From Paraburkholderia unamae (GTDB lineage Bacteria > Pseudomonadota > Gammaproteobacteria > Burkholderiales > Burkholderiaceae): a stretch of DNA of 56,566 bases. Shown here in pieces: positions 53,144 through 56,566 of the stretch. How positions within the stretch are numbered: the stretch's first letter is position 1; every line of letters begins with the position of its first letter. A model generated the notes under the pieces. It worked only from the letters and a program-made list of their open reading frames with translations. It did not search any database and was not told the DNA's origin. The stretch spans positions 1 through 56,566 of the forward strand of contig NZ_QLSU01000049.1 of NCBI RefSeq assembly GCF_003268775.1. The letters run 5' to 3'. A program made the translations under genes and the position numbers.

Positions 53144-54478
53144 ATGGCCACGATCGTTGGCGGCATCGCCGTTTCGCACACCCCGACCATCGGGTTCGCG
53201 CACGACGCGCACAAGGAAAACGACCCCGACTGGGCGCCGATCTTCGAAAGCTTCGAGCCCGTCAAGCGCTGGCTGCACGAGCAGCAGCCCGACGCCATCG
53301 TCTACGTTTACAACGACCACGTGACGTCGTTCTTCTTCGACCACTACTCGGCGTTCGCGCTGGGCATCGGCAGCGAGTACCCGGTCGCCGACGAAGGCGG
53401 CGGCGTGCGCGACCTGCCCGGCATAGGTGGAGATCCGGCGCTCGCGCGGCATATCGGCACGAGCCTCATGAGCGACGAATTCGACATGTCGTTCTTCCAG
53501 GACAAACCGCTCGACCACGGCTTCTTCTCGCCGATGTCAGCGCTGCTAGACCGCACGCAAACGGGCTGGCCCACACGCGTCGTGCCGCTCCAGGTGGGCG
53601 TGTTGCAGTTCCCGATACCCACCGCGCGGCGCTGCTTCAAACTCGGCCAGGCGCTGCGCCGCGCGATCGAAAGCTACCCCGAGGATCTGCGCGTGGTGGT
53701 GATGGCGACGGGCGGCCTTTCACACCAGGTGCACGGCGAACATGCGGGCTTCAACAACGTGGATTGGGACCACCGCTTCCTCGACGCGATCACGAACGAC
53801 CCGGAGGCGCTCGCGGAAATGACGCACGCCGAATACGCGCAACTGGGCGGCCTTGAAGGCGCCGAGGTCATCATGTGGCTGATCATGCGCGGCGCACTGA
53901 GCGCCAGCGTGAAGAAGGTGCACAGTGGCTATTACCTGCCTTCGATGACGGGCATCGGCACGCTCGTGCTCGAGAACGCAGCAACGCCCCCGGCCGGAGA
54001 AGCGCAAGCAAGGCACCGGGAGCATATGGCGCGGCAGCTTGCGGGCGCGCAGACGTTGACGGGTACGTATCCGTTCGGCCTGGAATCGAGTGTCAAGGCG
54101 TATCGGTTGAACAAGTATCTGCACGCGATGATCGATGTGCAGCACCGGCGCGCGTTCCTGGCCGATCCGGAGCGCTCGTTCGCCGAGGCCGGGCTAACCG
54201 ACGAGGAGAAAGACCTTTTGCGTCGGCGCGATTGGCGTGGGTTGATTCATTATGGGGTAGTGTTCTTCGTGCTCGAAAAACTTGGCGCAGTGGTTGGGAC
54301 TTCGAACCTTCATATCTACGCTGCCATGCGCGGGGAGCCGCTTGAGCAGTTCCTCAAGACGAGAAATACGCAAGTGCTTTATTCGGTGGCGGGGGATGTG
54401 GACGGGGCTGAGGGGTGGGAGGAAGCTGCGCAAGCAATTGCCCGATGGGCACCGACGCAAAGCCGCTTCCGCGCTTAA
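53144..54478 (+). CDS. galA: Gallate dioxygenase (fused LigB-LigA type)
   Basis: A 444-residue class III extradiol dioxygenase with LigB-type N-terminal and LigA-type C-terminal domains fused, as in GalA and DesB (418-420 aa). MATIVGGIAVSHTPTIGFAHDAHK is the diagnostic start. Iron ligands fit DesB: H12 and H59 (YVYNDH), with E241 in LEGAEVIMW near DesB E239. It should open gallate to 4-oxalomesaconate. The protein is about 24 residues longer than family members and the extra C-terminal segment lies opposite a truncated T6SS effector frame, so its natural end was probably lost. No galB, galC or galD is adjacent. Confidence 0.88.
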   Translation: MATIVGGIAVSHTPTIGFAHDAHKENDPDWAPIFESFEPVKRWLHEQQPDAIVYVYNDHVTSFFFDHYSAFALGIGSEYPVADEGGGVRDLPGIGGDPALARHIGTSLMSDEFDMSFFQDKPLDHGFFSPMSALLDRTQTGWPTRVVPLQVGVLQFPIPTARRCFKLGQALRRAIESYPEDLRVVVMATGGLSHQVHGEHAGFNNVDWDHRFLDAITNDPEALAEMTHAEYAQLGGLEGAEVIMWLIMRGALSASVKKVHSGYYLPSMTGIGTLVLENAATPPAGEAQARHREHMARQLAGAQTLTGTYPFGLESSVKAYRLNKYLHAMIDVQHRRAFLADPERSFAEAGLTDEEKDLLRRRDWRGLIHYGVVFFVLEKLGAVVGTSNLHIYAAMRGEPLEQFLKTRNTQVLYSVAGDVDGAEGWEEAAQAIARWAPTQSRFRA

Positions 54479-54704
54479 AATACATCGAGGGCTGGAAGCC
54501 CCAGCAGATAATATCGACCGAACGCTTCGCATTCAACATGGCATCGTAGATCGTGCCGAATGCCTCTTCGCCGTTGACCAGCGGCTTGAACGTCCCCTGA
54601 GCCGGGTAGTATTCCGTGTCCTGTACGAACCACCGCTGGTTGAACACAGCGCTCCGGGTGCAGGACAGCGCAACGGGTACGGTAATCGGGGGTTGCTGGG
54701 TCAT
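54354..54704 (-). pseudogene. Truncated phospholipase-D-like T6SS effector
   Basis: The 116-codon frame starts MTQQPPITVPVALSCTRSAVF, 2 bases after the vgrG stop. FVQDTEYYPAQGTFKPLVNGEEAFGTIYDAMLNAKR and SVDIICWGFQPSMYFKR are typical of the N terminus of VgrG-linked phospholipase-D-domain effectors (Tle5-like), which normally run to several hundred residues with two HKD motifs. Here the frame continues through VPIGQLLAQ, then turns into a proline-rich nonsense tail antisense to galA and stops before any HKD motif. The lost remainder was presumably replaced at the junction near 54400-54430. Confidence 0.7.
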
Positions 54705-54706
54705 GG

Positions 54707-56566
54707 TCAGACGTCCTTTTTCGGGTCAAGCAATTCGGCGTAGTTGGCGCGATGTTTAGCCCGATCAACTGTGCGGGAAGCGACGGTGGGTTGCCCTTCG
54801 TGAAATTGCAACCCGCCGTTGGCGAGCGTGCCGTTATCCGCATTACCCTTGTACTGTTCGGCTACCGGAATGGCGTAACTTGTTCCGTTGGCGAGCTTGA
54901 GCGTGTATTTCTGCGTTGTGGGGTGGTGATCCACCTGGATCAAGCCCGTTTCGTCCATCACCCCCAGCCCGACCAGGGTGCTGCCCGCGTACAGGCTCCA
55001 GGGCATGCCTGCGGGGATCGCCGCCCGCGCTGAAGGCGACGCGCCCGCATAGAACGTCAGGGGCGTGGTCGGCAACCCCGAGAGCGCCGGATGAGTCAGG
55101 TCCAGCGGCGCGTTCAGCGACGCCTTGCCCTGCTGCTGGATCGTGATGAACTTGAGGAACAGGTCCGCAGGGCCACCGAGTGTGATATTGCCGTCCTTGA
55201 GCTGGACAAATGCACCGCCACATTCGAGCGTGATTTCCTGCTTCGCGACGATACGCACCGTGCCGTTCACGCTTGATATCGACATGTCCTGATCGGAGTA
55301 CATCGACATTGCGTCGGTTTGTGCCTGGAATTCAACCGGTCCCTTCGCGGCGTAGATTTTGATACCGAACTTCTGCACGAACAGCGAAATCTTCTCGCCC
55401 GCCGCGACCGTGAAGCGCTTGAGCACGCTCCAGTCCGCGCTCTTTCCTGCCACCCCTGAGATGTCGCCCTGCGCCGCGAACTGCATGCCCTGGCCCGCAA
55501 CCAGCGCCGCCGAAGCCGGTGTGCTCATCAGCAGTCCTGGCTTCTTCAGGCCATCCAGATCGTCCTTCATCTGCTGCTGCGCGTCGGTGTCGGCGGGTTC
55601 GGCCTTCGCGCTGCTGGCAGATGCTGCAAGCGCCTTGGCGGTCGCCAGCGCGCTCTCAAGCTGCGCGATGGTCTCCTGCATGTCCAGTTGCTTGCCGGTG
55701 GCAGCAGGCCGGTCGTAGGCCGTGAACATGAGCCCCTTGCCCGCGCGGTTGACCCCGTAACCCGATGTTCTCGTCTCGAAGCCTTCGCCCCGGTATTCGA
55801 GTTTGTTATTAACCAGGTAACCGAGATTCAGTTGTGACTTGCCCGAATGTTCCGTGCTGAGCTTGACGCCCTCCTGGCCCGCCCAGTCCTCCATGCGCAG
55901 TTTGTTGTTGCTCTGCGTGCGGATCGTGTTACGCGAGAGCCAGCGCCGATCACTCGTGATGAGGTCGCGCGCCTGCGAATGATGATGAAACGCAATAATT
56001 TCCGGTTTATCAGGGTCGCCATCTCGAAAAGAAATCACCGCTTCATCGTTGTCCAGCGCGACAAAGTGGAAGCCAGTTTGCAGCTTTCCCGCGAAGGGCT
56101 TGGCGAGTCGCAGCGGTACGCTCTCGCCACCTTTGGGCCATGTTGCGAAGTCCACATCGAAGCGGACAACGTAATAGCCCACGGAATTGAGGTAGGCGTA
56201 GGTGTACTTGTCCGGGCTGCAAATTCGGGCGCTCAACGTACCGCCGATTTTCGCCCAGGTTTCCGGCTTCAGTTCCAGACGGAAACGGCGGTCAGCAGGA
56301 ATGGCCCGGAACGTGTTCGAATACGCCGCGTCACGCGCGCCGCTGTGCGTGGCCTCGATGATGACCATGCCTTTGGGCGCATCGGGCAGCACGATATCCG
56401 TTTCGAGCACCGTGGCGCACTGCAAGGCGAACACGTTGCCCGCGCCTTCGTACACAACCTGGCCGGCGATCGCCGCTTCGTGCCTGAGTTGTGCCTCCCA
56501 CTGCGCCCCGTCCGCGTCGAGGTGGTTCGTGCCGTAGATATACGGCTGGCCGTAGGTGGTCGGGTC
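54707..56566 (-). CDS. vgrG: Type VI secretion system VgrG spike protein, C-terminal part
   Basis: The gene enters from the right edge; 619 residues are visible. The start of the visible part, DPTTYGQPYIYGTNHLDADG, is the gp27-like region of VgrG, followed by the gp5-like beta domain with HHHSQARDLITSDRRWLSRNTI and a DUF2345 region (SISSVNGTVRIVAKQEITLECGGAFVQLKDGNITLGG). After it comes a C-terminal extension with beta-rich repeats ending in LLDPKKDV. VgrG forms the tip of the T6SS tube and loads effectors; the phospholipase-like gene just behind is the expected cargo. Confidence 0.92.
   Translation of the reverse strand, partial: DPTTYGQPYIYGTNHLDADGAQWEAQLRHEAAIAGQVVYEGAGNVFALQCATVLETDIVLPDAPKGMVIIEATHSGARDAAYSNTFRAIPADRRFRLELKPETWAKIGGTLSARICSPDKYTYAYLNSVGYYVVRFDVDFATWPKGGESVPLRLAKPFAGKLQTGFHFVALDNDEAVISFRDGDPDKPEIIAFHHHSQARDLITSDRRWLSRNTIRTQSNNKLRMEDWAGQEGVKLSTEHSGKSQLNLGYLVNNKLEYRGEGFETRTSGYGVNRAGKGLMFTAYDRPAATGKQLDMQETIAQLESALATAKALAASASSAKAEPADTDAQQQMKDDLDGLKKPGLLMSTPASAALVAGQGMQFAAQGDISGVAGKSADWSVLKRFTVAAGEKISLFVQKFGIKIYAAKGPVEFQAQTDAMSMYSDQDMSISSVNGTVRIVAKQEITLECGGAFVQLKDGNITLGGPADLFLKFITIQQQGKASLNAPLDLTHPALSGLPTTPLTFYAGASPSARAAIPAGMPWSLYAGSTLVGLGVMDETGLIQVDHHPTTQKYTLKLANGTSYAIPVAEQYKGNADNGTLANGGLQFHEGQPTVASRTVDRAKHRANYAELLDPKKDV

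Noticed and set aside
1..56566. CRISPR array, insertion sequence, or transposase
   Set aside because: None recognised; the only tandem repeats are inside the DUF3300 gene and the short CCCGGTTCGGGC copies near 34735-34768.

Overview
The window is GC-rich with dense, strongly codon-biased genes. Gene content and protein style (hca/mhp aromatic catabolism, gallate dioxygenase, NodT/EmrAB-type efflux, DUF3300/DUF2950, type VI secretion, many LysR/AraC/MarR regulators) fit a soil or plant-associated Burkholderiaceae member, most like Paraburkholderia or Caballeronia. This is inference from the translated sequences; no database search was run.

Positions 1-10034 form a phenylpropanoid catabolic island. 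On the minus strand mhpA-mhpB-mhpD-mhpF (the last cut by the window edge) handle 3-(2,3-dihydroxyphenyl)propionate. mhpR (IclR family) and hcaR (LysR family) sit tail to tail in the middle. On the plus strand hcaE-hcaF-hcaC-hcaB-hcaD encode the complete 3-phenylpropionate/cinnamate dioxygenase and the cis-dihydrodiol dehydrogenase. Hca makes the catechol that MhpB cleaves, so upper and lower pathways are contiguous. A 17-bp palindrome between mhpA and mhpR is a strong MhpR operator candidate.

Positions 10100-24600 are mixed: tRNA-Val(GAC) with promoter and terminator, a TauD-like dioxygenase, a DadA-type amino-acid dehydrogenase, a Tsr-like chemoreceptor, a YeeE/YedE sulfur transporter, a cell-envelope group (YSC84/SYLF lipoprotein, DUF2950, DUF3300), a membrane-anchored TAXI protein, a MarR regulator with a thiolase, and an AhpD-like protein with a divergent AraC regulator.

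Positions 24592-29312 are a marR-emrA-emrB-nodT tripartite efflux operon with matching GTGCATATGCAC-type sites; a related site lies before the thiolase. Next come a LysR gene, a MocR-like regulator with a small winged-helix protein, and a divergent FdhF/YdeP-like molybdopterin oxidoreductase.

Positions 34824-39941 hold the most unusual unit: a compact five-gene chemosensory-like operon with a membrane CheA-like kinase that lacks a CheW domain, a minimal one-TM receptor-like protein, two CheX/CheC-like proteins with the same C-terminal GELELF tail (one fused to a degenerate receiver), and a stand-alone CheY.

Positions 40143-48106 contain LysR/MFS/M81-peptidase, GNAT, AraC/LysE and a lone cobF. 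Positions 47396-51104 are a Fur-type iron uptake group (Fiu-like TonB receptor, PiuC, PepSY protein). After an AT-richer patch with a 70-aa HEAT-like protein come a PcaQ/GalR-like regulator and a fused LigAB gallate dioxygenase. The 3' end of that gene collides with a truncated phospholipase-D-type T6SS effector that lies directly behind a vgrG running off the window.
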